From contig NZ_CP134696.1 of assembly GCF_031851795.1 (NCBI RefSeq), forward strand, positions 3,926,501 through 3,990,500: a stretch of 64,000 nt of DNA, written 5' to 3'. The notes beneath the pieces were generated by a model. It saw only the letters and a list, made by a program, of their open reading frames with translations. It searched no databases and was not told the origin of the DNA. Shown piece after piece: positions 8,262 through 18,287 of the stretch (its first letter is position 1; each line of letters begins with the position of its first letter). This DNA is from Pontibacter sp. G13. Lineage in GTDB: Bacteria > Bacteroidota > Bacteroidia > J057. Made by a program: the position numbers and the translations under genes.

Positions 8262-9209
8262 ATGCCCACCCATTTTCGAGCACATTTAGCGTTGCTGGCT
8301 GTAGGCCTGATTTACGGCGCAAATTACACCATTGCCAAAGACTTGATGCCGGATGTGATCCAGCCCTATGGATTCATTCTGTTGCGAGTACTGGGAGCTA
8401 CGGCGTTGTTTTGGATGATGGGAATGCTCGTCTGGAAGCGCGAGCGAATCGCCTGGGAAGACGTGCCGAGATTTTTGATCTGTGCGTTTTTTGGGATTGC
8501 GACCAATCAGCTTATGTTCTTCAAAGGGCTGAATCTCACGACTCCGATCAATGCAGCGATCATCATGACGACCAACCCCATTCTGGTGATGCTGGTGGCG
8601 GCTGCGATCCTACGTGAGCGAATCACAGGCAAAAAGGCATTGGGCGTAGTGATCGGCCTTTCGGGTGCATTGCTGCTTCTGCTGACTCGGGGAGGGGTGA
8701 GCTTCGAATCCGATACGTTTGTGGGGGACTTGCTGATCTTTGTAAACGCGACTTCCTATGGATTGTATCTCGTTCTGGTAAAGCCGCTCATGCGGAAATA
8801 TGCGCCTACCACGGTGATCAAGTATGTGTTCACCCTTGGGATCGCGCTGGTGATGTTGTACCCGGGTAGTTGGACCGATTTGACTCCGGGGACATCAGTG
8901 GTGGAATTTTCCCAAGTGGATTGGCTGGGTCTGGATGTTCCGACCTATGCTGCCCTAGGGTTTGTGGTGGTATTCACGACCTTCTTTGCCTACCTCCTCA
9001 ATATCTACGCCTTGAACATCGTCTCGCCGAGTGTCGTGAGCATGTACATTTACCTCCAACCTGCGATTGCTGCGGGATTTGCGCTGGCACTGGGCAAGGA
9101 TACGCTGGATGTGTACAAGGTGGCGTCCACCTTGCTGATCTGCTTTGGGGTATTTCTGGTCAGTCAAAAACCCAAACCTGCCATTCCTCCCAAACCGGCG
9201 GCGGACTAA
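8262..9209 (+). CDS. EamA/DMT-family permease
   Basis: A 315-residue integral membrane protein with ten predicted hydrophobic helices in two homologous EamA halves (each about five helices), the layout of drug/metabolite transporter exporters. Visible marks are GLIYGANYTIAK in helix 1, the TTPINAAIIMTTNPILVML block that ends the first half, and SPSVVSMYIYLQPAIAAGFA in the second. It exports or imports small metabolites; the substrate is not evident. I start at ATG 8262 rather than at the in-frame TTG 15 bases upstream, because the hydrophobic N-terminus fits better. Its last four bases overlap the convergent dehydrogenase gene. The upstream 800 bases carry two repeat elements. Confidence 0.9.
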   Translation: MPTHFRAHLALLAVGLIYGANYTIAKDLMPDVIQPYGFILLRVLGATALFWMMGMLVWKRERIAWEDVPRFLICAFFGIATNQLMFFKGLNLTTPINAAIIMTTNPILVMLVAAAILRERITGKKALGVVIGLSGALLLLLTRGGVSFESDTFVGDLLIFVNATSYGLYLVLVKPLMRKYAPTTVIKYVFTLGIALVMLYPGSWTDLTPGTSVVEFSQVDWLGLDVPTYAALGFVVVFTTFFAYLLNIYALNIVSPSVVSMYIYLQPAIAAGFALALGKDTLDVYKVASTLLICFGVFLVSQKPKPAIPPKPAAD

Positions 9210-10141
9210 CTCGCGGCAATCTCGTCCTGAATGTGAGCGAGAATCATGTTGTTGATGTTGGACAGGGACTCAAAGGTCCAGCCTCCGATATGCGGAGTGA
9301 GGATGACGTTTTCTCTGGAGAATAGATTTTCGTACTCGGATTTTTGGCGCTCTGTCAGGGTGTGGAGCTTTTCGTTTTCGAGTACATCAATGGCAGCAGC
9401 AGTTACCTGACCTTGATCGAGCGCATGAAGCAATCCCGACAATTTGACGACGGGTCCTCTGGCCAGATTCAGGAATACAATCGGTTTCCGGAATTGGGAA
9501 AGGAATTCAGCATCGATCCATTCTCGGGTATCATCGGTGAGGGGAACGTGCATGGTCAGGATGTCGGCTTCTGCGAATAATTCTTCTAGTTGTGCTTCCT
9601 TGGCGAATTTATCGGAGAAATCCGTCAGGAATTTGTCATGAGCCAAGACCCTTGTCCCGAATCCGCTGAGCTTGCGGGCGACTGATTTTCCGGTGTGTCC
9701 GTATCCGATGATTCCGACTGTTTGTCGCCCGATTTCACGTCCTCGATTGGCTTCCCTGATCCATTCGAAGCTTTTAACCTGTTGGTTGGCGATCATCAGG
9801 TTGTTGTTGAGTGCCAGCATCATACCGACTGCTTGTTCGCCTACGGCATCGGCATTCCCCCCTTGTGTGTTGCGTACTTTGACGCCTTTTCCTTCCAGGT
9901 AATCGACAGAGATATGATCCATGCCGACGCCGGCTCTGATCACCATTTTGAGGTGAGGAGCAAGATCGGCGGCTTCAGGATCTAGGCGGATCTTGCTGTT
10001 CATGACGAGGATATTCGTCTCGGCGAGCAGGGGCAAAATCTCGGGGCGTTTGGCTTCCGGAACGTAGGTGATCTGGACGGGAAGCTGTGCCAAAGCATCC
10101 AGAAACGGTTTGGGAAAGCGGTCGATGATCAGGACATTCAT
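9206..10141 (-). CDS. D-isomer-specific 2-hydroxyacid dehydrogenase
   Basis: A 311-residue NAD(P)-dependent oxidoreductase of the SerA/D-lactate dehydrogenase superfamily. The N-terminal catalytic lobe contains VIRAGVGMDHI, and the Rossmann motif is GIIGYGHTGKSVARKL near residues 145-160. The catalytic triad region reads NLARGPVV (Arg), DVLENEKL (Glu) and TPHIGGWT (His). Without the ACT domain of long 3-phosphoglycerate dehydrogenases, it is the short form common in Bacteroidota. Substrate could be 3-phosphoglycerate or another 2-keto acid; serC, often adjacent to serA, is not here. Its start is divergent from the M28 peptidase, and its 3' end overlaps the EamA gene by four bases. Confidence 0.9.
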   Translation of the reverse strand: MNVLIIDRFPKPFLDALAQLPVQITYVPEAKRPEILPLLAETNILVMNSKIRLDPEAADLAPHLKMVIRAGVGMDHISVDYLEGKGVKVRNTQGGNADAVGEQAVGMMLALNNNLMIANQQVKSFEWIREANRGREIGRQTVGIIGYGHTGKSVARKLSGFGTRVLAHDKFLTDFSDKFAKEAQLEELFAEADILTMHVPLTDDTREWIDAEFLSQFRKPIVFLNLARGPVVKLSGLLHALDQGQVTAAAIDVLENEKLHTLTERQKSEYENLFSRENVILTPHIGGWTFESLSNINNMILAHIQDEIAAS

Positions 10142-10272
10142 GTCGCGAAAATGGGGAAATTCTGGTAAGGATGGGCCGATCCTATGAAAATTTTCGGCAC
10201 GTCTGTAGATTCAAGGATTACTTCAGCCGCTTCCCAAGGGACATGGCTATGCATTTTTCCTGATACAAACCT

Positions 10273-11592
10273 ATGAAAACTCGACTTACTGCCTTGTGCT
10301 TGACGGCCTTTTGTCTGTTGGCAATGGGCATCCTCCCCGCTCAATCATCCGATGATATGACCCGTGAAGAAGTACTGGCTTTTGCGCGAGGCGAGATCGA
10401 TACCCTTTGCTCGGAAGATTTTGCCGGAAGAGGATATACCCATGACGGCCATCGAAAGGCTGCCGGATATCTGGCACAGCGGTTTGAAGAAATCGGACTT
10501 TTGCCGATTGGGCCTGGAGACCGCTATTTTCAGCATTTTCCCATGCGGATCAATCTTGCTTCGGAGGCAGCGCTTGCACTGGATGGGGAATCGTTATCTG
10601 TAGGATCGGCGTTTATCGTCAATCGGATGAGTGGCTCTGGAGCAGTATCCGGAAAGGTGATTGATGCCGATTTTGGATTGAAGCCTTCCGAAAAAGTGCG
10701 CGGGAAAATCGTGCTTTTCAGGAATGGATGGCCTCCCAAAATTGCCAATGATTCCGAGAAAAAGGCTGAATACCCAGGGTTGCAGACAAGCACAGAGCGC
10801 ATCAAAGCGATGATGGAGTTTGAGCCTCTGGCGGTCTTGTTGGTACACGATAAACTGACAGCTGCATTTGGGCGGGATCAATTCCCATTTCCGATTTTGG
10901 ATGTTCGGTTGGATTCTCTGCCTGGGAAGATCAAATATGCAGAATTGGAGGTTACGGCAGAATTGACCGAGCTCGTCAGTCAGAATGTGGTGGGCATGAT
11001 TCCGGGTTCTTCAGAGCCAGATTCTATCCTCATGATTTCGGCACATTACGATCACTTGGGTCAATTGGGAGATGCGATTTTTACGGGCGCGAATGACAAT
11101 GCTTCTGGTACTTCAATGTTGCTATCCTTGGCCGAATACTTCGCTCAGGCTCCCAACCGTCCTCGCTACAGCATGGTGTTTGTGGCTTTTGGTGGAGAGG
11201 AGACTGGGTTGATTGGTTCTCGGTATATGGCTGTGGAGGCTCCATTGGTTCCGCTTTCGAATATTAGCTTTATATTGAATTTGGATCTGATGGGCAACGG
11301 CATTGATGGGATTATGGCAGTAGGAGGGCGAGACTTCCCCGATACATTCGAAGCTTTGGTGAAGATCAATGATGAACTTCAGGCGGTTCCGATTGTCAAA
11401 GCGAGGAAGAATGCTCCGAATAGTGATCACTATTTTTTCTTGGCGCAGGGAGTAAAGGGGTTTTTCATTTATACATTGGGCGGCCCCACGCATTATCATG
11501 ACATTTACGACAATCCCACTACCATCGAGCTTTCCCGATATGCAGAAGTCAGGTCGCTATTGATCCAATTCTTGACATATTTGCAGCGATAA
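10273..11592 (+). CDS. Secreted M28-family metallopeptidase
   Basis: A 439-residue exported zinc peptidase (aminopeptidase type). Signal peptide at residues 1-24 ends in LPAQS. The di-zinc site is complete: H258 in SAHYDHLG, D275 in GANDNASG, E309/E310 in FGGEETG, D338 in NLDLMG and H409 in HYHDIYD. A PA-like insertion occupies residues about 100-235, between the N-terminal helix and the catalytic core, as in other bacterial M28B peptidases. No sorting tail is visible, so it is probably periplasmic. A single transcription unit: divergent dehydrogenase upstream and parE about 190 bases downstream behind two palindromes. Confidence 0.93.
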   Translation: MKTRLTALCLTAFCLLAMGILPAQSSDDMTREEVLAFARGEIDTLCSEDFAGRGYTHDGHRKAAGYLAQRFEEIGLLPIGPGDRYFQHFPMRINLASEAALALDGESLSVGSAFIVNRMSGSGAVSGKVIDADFGLKPSEKVRGKIVLFRNGWPPKIANDSEKKAEYPGLQTSTERIKAMMEFEPLAVLLVHDKLTAAFGRDQFPFPILDVRLDSLPGKIKYAELEVTAELTELVSQNVVGMIPGSSEPDSILMISAHYDHLGQLGDAIFTGANDNASGTSMLLSLAEYFAQAPNRPRYSMVFVAFGGEETGLIGSRYMAVEAPLVPLSNISFILNLDLMGNGIDGIMAVGGRDFPDTFEALVKINDELQAVPIVKARKNAPNSDHYFFLAQGVKGFFIYTLGGPTHYHDIYDNPTTIELSRYAEVRSLLIQFLTYLQR

Positions 11593-11613
11593 TCTGTGAC
11601 AAGATTGAATTCT

Positions 11614-11651
11614 ATTTGCTTAAAATTTTAGCAAATTGTATACTTGTATAC
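11614..11651. promoter_or_regulatory. Two adjacent palindromes between the M28 gene and parE
   Basis: ATTTGCT/AGCAAAT arms (11614-11620 and 11630-11636) enclose TAAAATTTT, and immediately after comes GTATAC-TT-GTATAC (11638-11651). The first could serve as a weak terminator of the M28 gene. The second, with the TATACTTG that resembles a Bacteroidota -7 box, could be the parE promoter or an operator. No experimental support. Confidence 0.35.
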
Positions 11652-11783
11652 CGCCAGAATTCCTTTCCAGCCATTGAAGTTCCTAGGAATTGCTTTCTAT
11701 GATGCTTTATAGGTACACAGGAGGAGTTTTGGCTGTTTTTCTTAGCCAATAGGCAAGAGGTACCAAAACGGCAACATCACACT

Positions 11784-13667
11784 ATGGCGAACAAACCGGT
11801 CTACAACGAAGACAGTATTAAATCGCTTGATTGGCGCGAACATATCCGGCTCCGTCCGGGGATGTATATCGGTAAATTGGGCGATGGTTCCTCCGCAGAT
11901 GATGGGATCTATATCCTCGTCAAAGAGGTAATCGACAACTCGATCGATGAATATGTCATGGGTCATGGCAAAAAAATCGAAGTAGATGTCAGTGCTGGCG
12001 AAGTGAAGATCCGGGATTATGGACGCGGGATTCCGCTAGGAAAAGTGGTCGACTGTGTTTCCCGAATTAATACCGGCGGTAAATACGATTCCGAGGCGTT
12101 TAAAAAGTCCGTGGGATTGAATGGAGTCGGTACCAAAGCGGTGAATGCGCTTTCCAATTATTTCCGGGTAGAATCTGTCCGAGACGGAAAGAAAAAGATT
12201 GCGGAATTTGAAGCGGGAGAACTCACCAAGGAGCACCGTATTGCCAAGACTTCAGAAGAAAACGGAACCTCAGTCTTTTTCCGCCCGGATGAGACTGTAT
12301 TCAAGAATTACCATTTTCGCCCAGAGTACCTCAAGAACCAGATTTGGAACTACGCCTATCTGAATGCAGGACTGGCTATCCAGTACAATGGCGAGCGATA
12401 TTTCTCCAAAAATGGGTTGCTGGATCTGTTGGAGGCCAAGACCGATCCCGAGAGCATTCGCTATCCCTTGATCCACCTGAAGGGGTATGATATCGAGGTT
12501 TCCATGACGCATGGCAATGCCTATGGAGAGGAATACTATTCCTTTGTCAATGGTCAGTACACTTCTCAGGGAGGTACACATCTACAGGCATTTAGAGAGG
12601 CCGTAGTGAAGACCGTACGGGATTTTTATGGTAAAAACTTCGATACAACCGATATCCGTGCCTCCATTATTGCTGCGGTCAGTATTCGCGTTCAGGAGCC
12701 GGTTTTCGAATCGCAGACTAAAACCAAGCTGGGATCGATCAATGTCGGACCTGATGGCCCTACGGTGAGGACATTCATCAACGATTTCCTCACCAAGGAG
12801 CTGGACAATTACTTGCACAAGCATCCTGATGCAGCTGAAGCATTGTTGAAGCGAATTCAGCAATCCGAGCGTGAGCGCAAGGAAATGGCTGGTATCAAGA
12901 AATTGGCAAATAAGCGTGCAAAAAAAGCCAGTCTTCACAACAAGAAATTGCGAGACTGCCGGTTCCACCTAAACGACAAACGCCGCAATGAGAGCGACAA
13001 GTTGGGAACCACGCTGTTCATCACGGAGGGTGACTCCGCTTCGGGCTCCATCACCAAGGCGCGCGATGTGGGGACTCAGGCGGTATTTAGCCTTCGAGGA
13101 AAACCCCTGAACTGCTTTGGATTGACCAAAAAGGTGGTCTATGAAAATGAGGAGTTCAATCTGTTGCAGCACGCCTTGAATATCGAAGAAGGCATTGACG
13201 GGTTGCGCTACAATCAAGTGGTGATTGCCACGGATGCCGATGTCGATGGCATGCACATTCGGCTACTGCTCTTGACGTTCTTCTTGCAGTTTTTCCCCGA
13301 TTTGGTCCGTGGTGGACACTTGTACATCTTGGAAACTCCGTTGTTCCGTGTCCGGAATAAGAAGGAGACGATTTATTGCTATTCGGAAAAAGAAAAGCTT
13401 GCCGCAGTGGAAAAGCTGAAAGGCAAGCCTGAGATCACCCGATTCAAGGGATTGGGAGAGATTTCGCCAGATGAATTTGGCGGATTTATCGGAGAGGATA
13501 TCCGATTGCAGCCTGTGATGTTGTCCAATGAGTCTGAAATCAAGAAGCTGCTGACCTATTATATGGGGAAAAATACGCCCGACCGCCAAAAATTTATTAT
13601 TCAAAATCTGCGTTTTGAACGAGATGAGGCGGAGAAGGCAAAACCCGTTGCAGAAGCGGTCTCTTGA
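11784..13667 (+). CDS. parE: DNA topoisomerase IV subunit B
   Basis: A 627-residue ATPase subunit of a type IIA topoisomerase, which decatenates replicated chromosomes. The GHKL ATPase domain has E48 in [10 protein letters not shown], the GRGIPLGK loop and [14 protein letters not shown]. The transducer domain holds QTKTKLG near 311-317. The TOPRIM metal site is TEGDSA at 414-419 with DADVDG at 484-489. It has the short ParE-type C-terminus and lacks the GyrB insertion. In many Bacteroidota parC directly follows parE; here the next gene is an unrelated hydrolase after a terminator at 13781, so parC must be elsewhere. An alternative name would be a GyrB-like paralogue, but length and motifs favour ParE. 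Confidence 0.92.
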   Translation: MANKPVYNEDSIKSLDWREHIRLRPGMYIGKLGDGSSADDGIYILVKEVIDNSIDEYVMGHGKKIEVDVSAGEVKIRDYGRGIPLGKVVDCVSRINTGGKYDSEAFKKSVGLNGVGTKAVNALSNYFRVESVRDGKKKIAEFEAGELTKEHRIAKTSEENGTSVFFRPDETVFKNYHFRPEYLKNQIWNYAYLNAGLAIQYNGERYFSKNGLLDLLEAKTDPESIRYPLIHLKGYDIEVSMTHGNAYGEEYYSFVNGQYTSQGGTHLQAFREAVVKTVRDFYGKNFDTTDIRASIIAAVSIRVQEPVFESQTKTKLGSINVGPDGPTVRTFINDFLTKELDNYLHKHPDAAEALLKRIQQSERERKEMAGIKKLANKRAKKASLHNKKLRDCRFHLNDKRRNESDKLGTTLFITEGDSASGSITKARDVGTQAVFSLRGKPLNCFGLTKKVVYENEEFNLLQHALNIEEGIDGLRYNQVVIATDADVDGMHIRLLLLTFFLQFFPDLVRGGHLYILETPLFRVRNKKETIYCYSEKEKLAAVEKLKGKPEITRFKGLGEISPDEFGGFIGEDIRLQPVMLSNESEIKKLLTYYMGKNTPDRQKFIIQNLRFERDEAEKAKPVAEAVS

Positions 13668-14152
13668 TGGCTTCGAAAATTGGAAGAAATTGAGGGATTG
13701 CGAAGTTAGGCGGAAGCAATTTTCGTCTTGTTCAAGCGACGGTGATTTAATCCATTTTTTGGGATTAAAATGAATAGAAGGGAGGGGTAAATGATGATTT
13801 TACCCCTCCTTTCTTTGTATACAAGCGATGGGGTAAAGGTCATGGGGACCCGATTCCATTTGGACTTCAGTGGATCAGGAATTTGATCAAATTCTTGAAC
13901 GACTGATGGTATGTAGCTGGTTTTCAGATGAAAACTTCGCAATTCTATCCAAGCATTCCCATGCCTTGGAATAATTGGAATGTCCTGAAAATCAGATAAA
14001 AGAATCTGGTGCCCTCTGAGTTCTTTTAGTGATTCAGATTAGGTAACATGGATCGTGATAGGATCAACCCTTGTGTTGGACCCATTCCGTTCTGTTCAGA
14101 ACTACGAAGGAAACCGTTGCCCATCTGTAGGAGGATAGAAAACGCCCTGTAT
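13668..14152. other. Intergenic region between parE and the GH3/beta-lactamase fusion gene
   Basis: It holds a hairpin TTTAATCC/GGATTAAA (13746-13753 with 13762-13769) and the terminator at 13781-13817. No gene is seen in the remaining 300 bases, which should hold the promoter of the next gene. The open frame of the next gene extends back to an ATG at 14048, but I consider that unused. Confidence 0.5.
13781..13817 (+). terminator. Intrinsic terminator after parE
   Basis: GGAGGGGTAAA (13781-13791) pairs perfectly with TTTACCCCTCC (13799-13809), followed by TTTCTTTG. It lies 114 bases after the parE stop. Confidence 0.8.
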
Positions 14153-17100
14153 ATGAATGCCCCTCGGCTGAGTCTCTACATCTTTTCATTTTGTCTGCTG
14201 CTTGTTTGTTTTGCCGGAATCTACAGTTCCCATCAAGACGAAGAAGAATCCGGACTGGCTTTTCTCGATACAGAAAGCCGCTGGGCGGATTCCACCTTTT
14301 TCAGAATGTCTACCCGAGACAAGCTGGCACAGATGATCTTGGTCGTTGCAGAGGGGGACTCTTGCAAGGAGGAGGTGGATTATGCGCTCTCCAATTGGGC
14401 GGTAGGTGGTGTGGTCTGTCAATCATTGAATCCCGAATGGCAGTACGAGCTCACCCGAGCTTGGCAGGTTCAATCCAAGCGACCATTGTTGATGGGTGTC
14501 GTGGAAAGTGATGCCATGAATCCTCTGATGGAACTGCCTCAAGGAGCACAGATAGCAGCTATTCAGGATGATAGCTTGTTGATGCAAGCGGGGGCTAACC
14601 TCGCTGGAAAGCTTCGGAAAATGGGCACTCATCTATATCTTCCAGATGCGCGGACTTCACACTTCCGTTCCTATAACCAAGGGATGATGGGAGAAAAAGT
14701 CGGCGAGTTTAGCGAGGGAATATCCCAAGGAAGAATTCTGGCCTGCCCCACTCAGACCTATCCATACTACCCCAAAGAATTTGATAGCCTCCGGTTGGAA
14801 CAGCGTTTGGAGCCTTATCGGGCATTGACCCATCATGGTGCCGCCGGAATGCTCGTTCAGCCCTCCTTGATTGATAGAATCCATCTGAATTCTCGGAAAA
14901 AGCGAATTGTCAAAACCTACCTTCATGAACGAATGGGTTTTGAAGGACTTATTATGGCCCAGCTTGTGGATTCCTTGGGGGATTATGAGGAGCAGATTTG
15001 GAAAATGGTCAAAGCTGGAACCGAAATGATTCTGGTGAATCCGAAACAAGTTCCCAAGGTTTGGTCCACGCTTTTCGATCTTTATCGAAGTGGTCAACTA
15101 CCCCCTGAGGTTTTGGATGAACAGGTGAAACGCATTCTTGCAGCGAAGGCTTGGGCAGGTGTTCCTAAAGCAAAAGCTTGGGCAGCTGTAGATCGTCCAC
15201 TACAATTTCGCTCAGGAGACGAGCACCAGCTAGAGAGAAAAATGATTCATCAACAACTGGCCATTGTCAAGGATGAAGCAGACTGGATTCCTCTTTCCGA
15301 TTTAGGAAATGGACGCACGCACCTGATAACTTTAGGTAGATCTTTTGCAGCGTTTGAGAAGCAGTTGGGATGGTATGATCATCTTGAGCAGATCAAAGTT
15401 TACCCAAGACTGCCTCGAAAGATAGACTTGGAAGGAATCGAGCCCGGAGATCGAGTGATCGTTTGTGCCAATGATTCACTCAAAGCGTGGATCGACCGCA
15501 GCCCCGATTTCTTGAAGGGATTGACTGATCTCCAACGTTCAAATCAAGTAGTATTTGTGAATCTTGGCGCCTTGGCCCAGCTAGAGGTGCTTGCCCCGTT
15601 CCAAAGCATCGTCCAAGCCTACCAAGATGGTGATCTCTATCAGGAAATGGCCAGTCAAGTCATCTATGGTGGGCTTGCAAGTCGCGGAAAAATTCCGTTG
15701 GAAATCGGTCAAGATTTTGCCTTTCTACAAGGTGAGGTAAGAGGTCAGACCAGATTGGGATACGGCAGCCCAGAGTTACAAGGGCTAAGCAGTGAGGTTT
15801 TGGCTCAAATTGATGTGATCGCGGAAGATGCAATTGCTCAGCGTGCCATGCCCGGGTGCCAAGTATTGGTGGCAAAATCAGGGCAGGTCATCTATCATAA
15901 AGCCTTTGGACATCAGACTTACGCCAAGCGGGTACCGATTAACTTGAATCATATTTACGACATCGCATCCGTGACCAAGGTAGCTGCTACCACGGTTGCC
16001 ACGATGTCGGATGTTTCTGCTGGAAAAATCGATCTCAATGCACCGCTGGGAAATTTCTTTAGTGGTCGATATGTCCGAAGTGATAGCTTGACTCTGAGGG
16101 ATACAATCAAGATGGCTAAATCTGACCTGATGCCTTCTGTGGTATCTGATACGGTGGCCCAACCGATGGTCCAGAAGGTTTCAAATGTCCCTGATCAAGA
16201 GATCAAAGTTGATACGCTCACCTATTCAGCAGATACGGTGCTCTTGGTGACCACTACACATTATCCGGCTCGCCGTTATGCAGCTCGAATTTTCGATATT
16301 CCCCTGAAAGATTTGTTGACCCACAGAAGTGGATTGCCACCAGGCCTTCCGATCATTTCATTCCTCCGGCAAAGAACGCGGAGTCGAGGGGCTGATATTC
16401 CTTACTTTGCCAAGCGACCTTCTTCCGAATATTCCATCGAGGTTGCCAATGAATTCTTTTTGAGTCGGCAGAAGCAGGATATGCTTTGGCAGAAAACCAA
16501 GTTGATTCGTCCTGGGAGAAAGATCTACGAATACAGCGATGCCAATATGGTATTGCTCCAACGTGCGCTGGATTCTTTGCATCAAGAGCCTTTGGATAAG
16601 TTTTTGGACCGTACGCTTTATGCTCCATTGGGCATGCATCGTACGATGTTCAATCCACTTGATCGATTTGAGAAGTCAGAAATTGTTCCTACAGAGCGAG
16701 ATGTCTCTTGGAGACGTCAATTGCTTCAAGGGCACGTCCACGATCCTACTGCAGCACTTCAAGGCGGAGTATCAGGGAATGCTGGCCTTTTCTCAAACGC
16801 CAACGGTCTCGCGCATCTATTTCAAATGTTGTTGAATGGAGGGACCTATGGAGGCACTCGCTATATGAGCACTTCCACGGTTAGGCAGTTTACCCGAAGG
16901 GCATCGGAAGGTCATCGAGGATTGGGATTTGACAAGCCCACCAGAAGTGGCAATTATATCATAGGAAAGTCCGCCTCTCTGAATTCTTATGGACATACCG
17001 GTTTTACCGGGACTTGCGTTTGGGTTGATCCAGACCATGATTTGGTCTACATTTTCCTTTCCAACCGCGTTCATCCCAAACCTACCAATTGGCGGATCAG

Positions 17101-17176
17101 CAGTTTGAAGGTTCGTGAATCAATTCATGAGGTGGTTTACGAAGCGATAGCTCTTGCAGAACATGCTTCGATGTAG
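14153..17176 (+). CDS. GH3-like (degenerate) / serine beta-lactamase-like hydrolase fusion protein
   Basis: About 1007 residues from the ATG at 14153, which opens a signal sequence (MNAPRLSLYIFSFCLLLVCF); the frame is open back to 14048. Residues about 30-350 align with the GH3 N-terminal barrel of beta-N-acetylglucosaminidases, but the KHFPGHG motif is replaced by PTQTYPY (from P199), and the TDA nucleophile motif by M268-A-Q270. This domain is therefore probably not catalytic. Residues about 580-1000 form a penicillin-binding/beta-lactamase-like domain with S606-V-T-K609, Y794-S-D and H948-T-G, all intact. Such fusions are known in Bacteroidota and may act in cell-wall recycling. Its stop codon directly touches the stop of the convergent hydrolase (TAGCTA). 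Confidence 0.85.
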   Translation: MNAPRLSLYIFSFCLLLVCFAGIYSSHQDEEESGLAFLDTESRWADSTFFRMSTRDKLAQMILVVAEGDSCKEEVDYALSNWAVGGVVCQSLNPEWQYELTRAWQVQSKRPLLMGVVESDAMNPLMELPQGAQIAAIQDDSLLMQAGANLAGKLRKMGTHLYLPDARTSHFRSYNQGMMGEKVGEFSEGISQGRILACPTQTYPYYPKEFDSLRLEQRLEPYRALTHHGAAGMLVQPSLIDRIHLNSRKKRIVKTYLHERMGFEGLIMAQLVDSLGDYEEQIWKMVKAGTEMILVNPKQVPKVWSTLFDLYRSGQLPPEVLDEQVKRILAAKAWAGVPKAKAWAAVDRPLQFRSGDEHQLERKMIHQQLAIVKDEADWIPLSDLGNGRTHLITLGRSFAAFEKQLGWYDHLEQIKVYPRLPRKIDLEGIEPGDRVIVCANDSLKAWIDRSPDFLKGLTDLQRSNQVVFVNLGALAQLEVLAPFQSIVQAYQDGDLYQEMASQVIYGGLASRGKIPLEIGQDFAFLQGEVRGQTRLGYGSPELQGLSSEVLAQIDVIAEDAIAQRAMPGCQVLVAKSGQVIYHKAFGHQTYAKRVPINLNHIYDIASVTKVAATTVATMSDVSAGKIDLNAPLGNFFSGRYVRSDSLTLRDTIKMAKSDLMPSVVSDTVAQPMVQKVSNVPDQEIKVDTLTYSADTVLLVTTTHYPARRYAARIFDIPLKDLLTHRSGLPPGLPIISFLRQRTRSRGADIPYFAKRPSSEYSIEVANEFFLSRQKQDMLWQKTKLIRPGRKIYEYSDANMVLLQRALDSLHQEPLDKFLDRTLYAPLGMHRTMFNPLDRFEKSEIVPTERDVSWRRQLLQGHVHDPTAALQGGVSGNAGLFSNANGLAHLFQMLLNGGTYGGTRYMSTSTVRQFTRRASEGHRGLGFDKPTRSGNYIIGKSASLNSYGHTGFTGTCVWVDPDHDLVYIFLSNRVHPKPTNWRISSLKVRESIHEVVYEAIALAEHASM

Positions 17177-18028
17177 CTAAGATGCAATGGGAAGCCCAGC
17201 CAAGAACCGTTGAACGTCTAGTGCCGAAGTTTCGGGTACTTCTTCCATGGGAATGTGCCCAGCGTCTTCGTAGATCACTAGTTGGGAGTTGGGAATGTCC
17301 TTGAGGAATTTGTACCCAAACTTTACCGGTATCCAAGAATCTTGTTCTCCCCATAGGATGAGCGTGGAGTGGGGAAGGAAAGGGAGTAAATGGCTTTTGT
17401 CCTGTAAATGCTCGTTGGCGATAGAAATAAATGCTTCAGGATTCCCTTCTCTTGAAAAAAGATCAAAGTATCTGTCTACAGTCTTTTCAGACACTTTGGC
17501 GGGATCTGCATAGACCTGTTTGATGAACATACTGACCAACGGTCTTGAGATCACGTGCTTCGCGAATTTGCCCAAGAATGGCATTCGTGCTAGCATAAAC
17601 GGTAGGGGAAGCGCGGTCTCTCGAAGATATCCTGCAGAGTTGATGAGAATCAATTGGTCTACCCTTTCTGGATGCATGAGGGTGAACTCCCATGCGAGCA
17701 ATCCTCCCAAAGAATTTCCAGCAATGTGGCATTTTTTGATTCCAAGCCTGTCAAGAAATTGCTCCAGCCAGATCAAATACCTTCGGACACTGTATGTGTG
17801 GTCGCTGCTAGACCCAGAAAGTCCAAACCCCGGCAAATCCAATCGTATCACCCTGAATTGACCCTTTAGCTCTTCCGCCCATTGGTCAAATGTGTGAAGG
17901 GATGAAAATGCCCCGTGCAATAGGACAACGACATCGCCCTGTCCTTCATCTCGATAATGGACGAGGGCTTGGTCCAATACAAGAAATCTAGATTGATCGT
18001 TGGTGTAGTCTCTTAGGTAAGTGCTCAT
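17177..18028 (-). CDS. Alpha/beta-fold hydrolase
   Basis: A 283-residue soluble hydrolase with the full catalytic triad: nucleophile S106 in AGNSLGG, D230 in GEQDSW and H258 in DAGHIPMEE. The oxyanion-hole strand is VVLLHGAFSS at residues 34-43. The lid region (residues about 135-190) is rich in hydrophobic residues, which suits an ester or lipid-like substrate, but the family is too broad for a substrate call. No signal peptide, so cytoplasmic. The stop codon abuts the stop of the convergent fusion gene with no spacer, so neither gene has its own terminator between them. Confidence 0.9.
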   Translation of the reverse strand: MSTYLRDYTNDQSRFLVLDQALVHYRDEGQGDVVVLLHGAFSSLHTFDQWAEELKGQFRVIRLDLPGFGLSGSSSDHTYSVRRYLIWLEQFLDRLGIKKCHIAGNSLGGLLAWEFTLMHPERVDQLILINSAGYLRETALPLPFMLARMPFLGKFAKHVISRPLVSMFIKQVYADPAKVSEKTVDRYFDLFSREGNPEAFISIANEHLQDKSHLLPFLPHSTLILWGEQDSWIPVKFGYKFLKDIPNSQLVIYEDAGHIPMEEVPETSALDVQRFLAGLPIAS

Positions 18029-18287
18029 TCCCGGCTAGTCGGTTCCCAAATCTATCTCACAGAGGGTTGCAAAATGTGTGTTAGACAGACCCATTCCTGT
18101 AAGAATTGTTATGGACAATGGATGAAAACTTTTGCGGTTGAGCATCAATGAATGTGGGAGGGATGTGAAATAGGACCAACCTTCACGGTCAGTATTTGAT
18201 TTGAAAATCTACAAATGCTACAACATCAGGAGAGCATGATTCTCTCTGGATTGGATCTACTCCAAGATGTTATTTCATCCCATTTAT

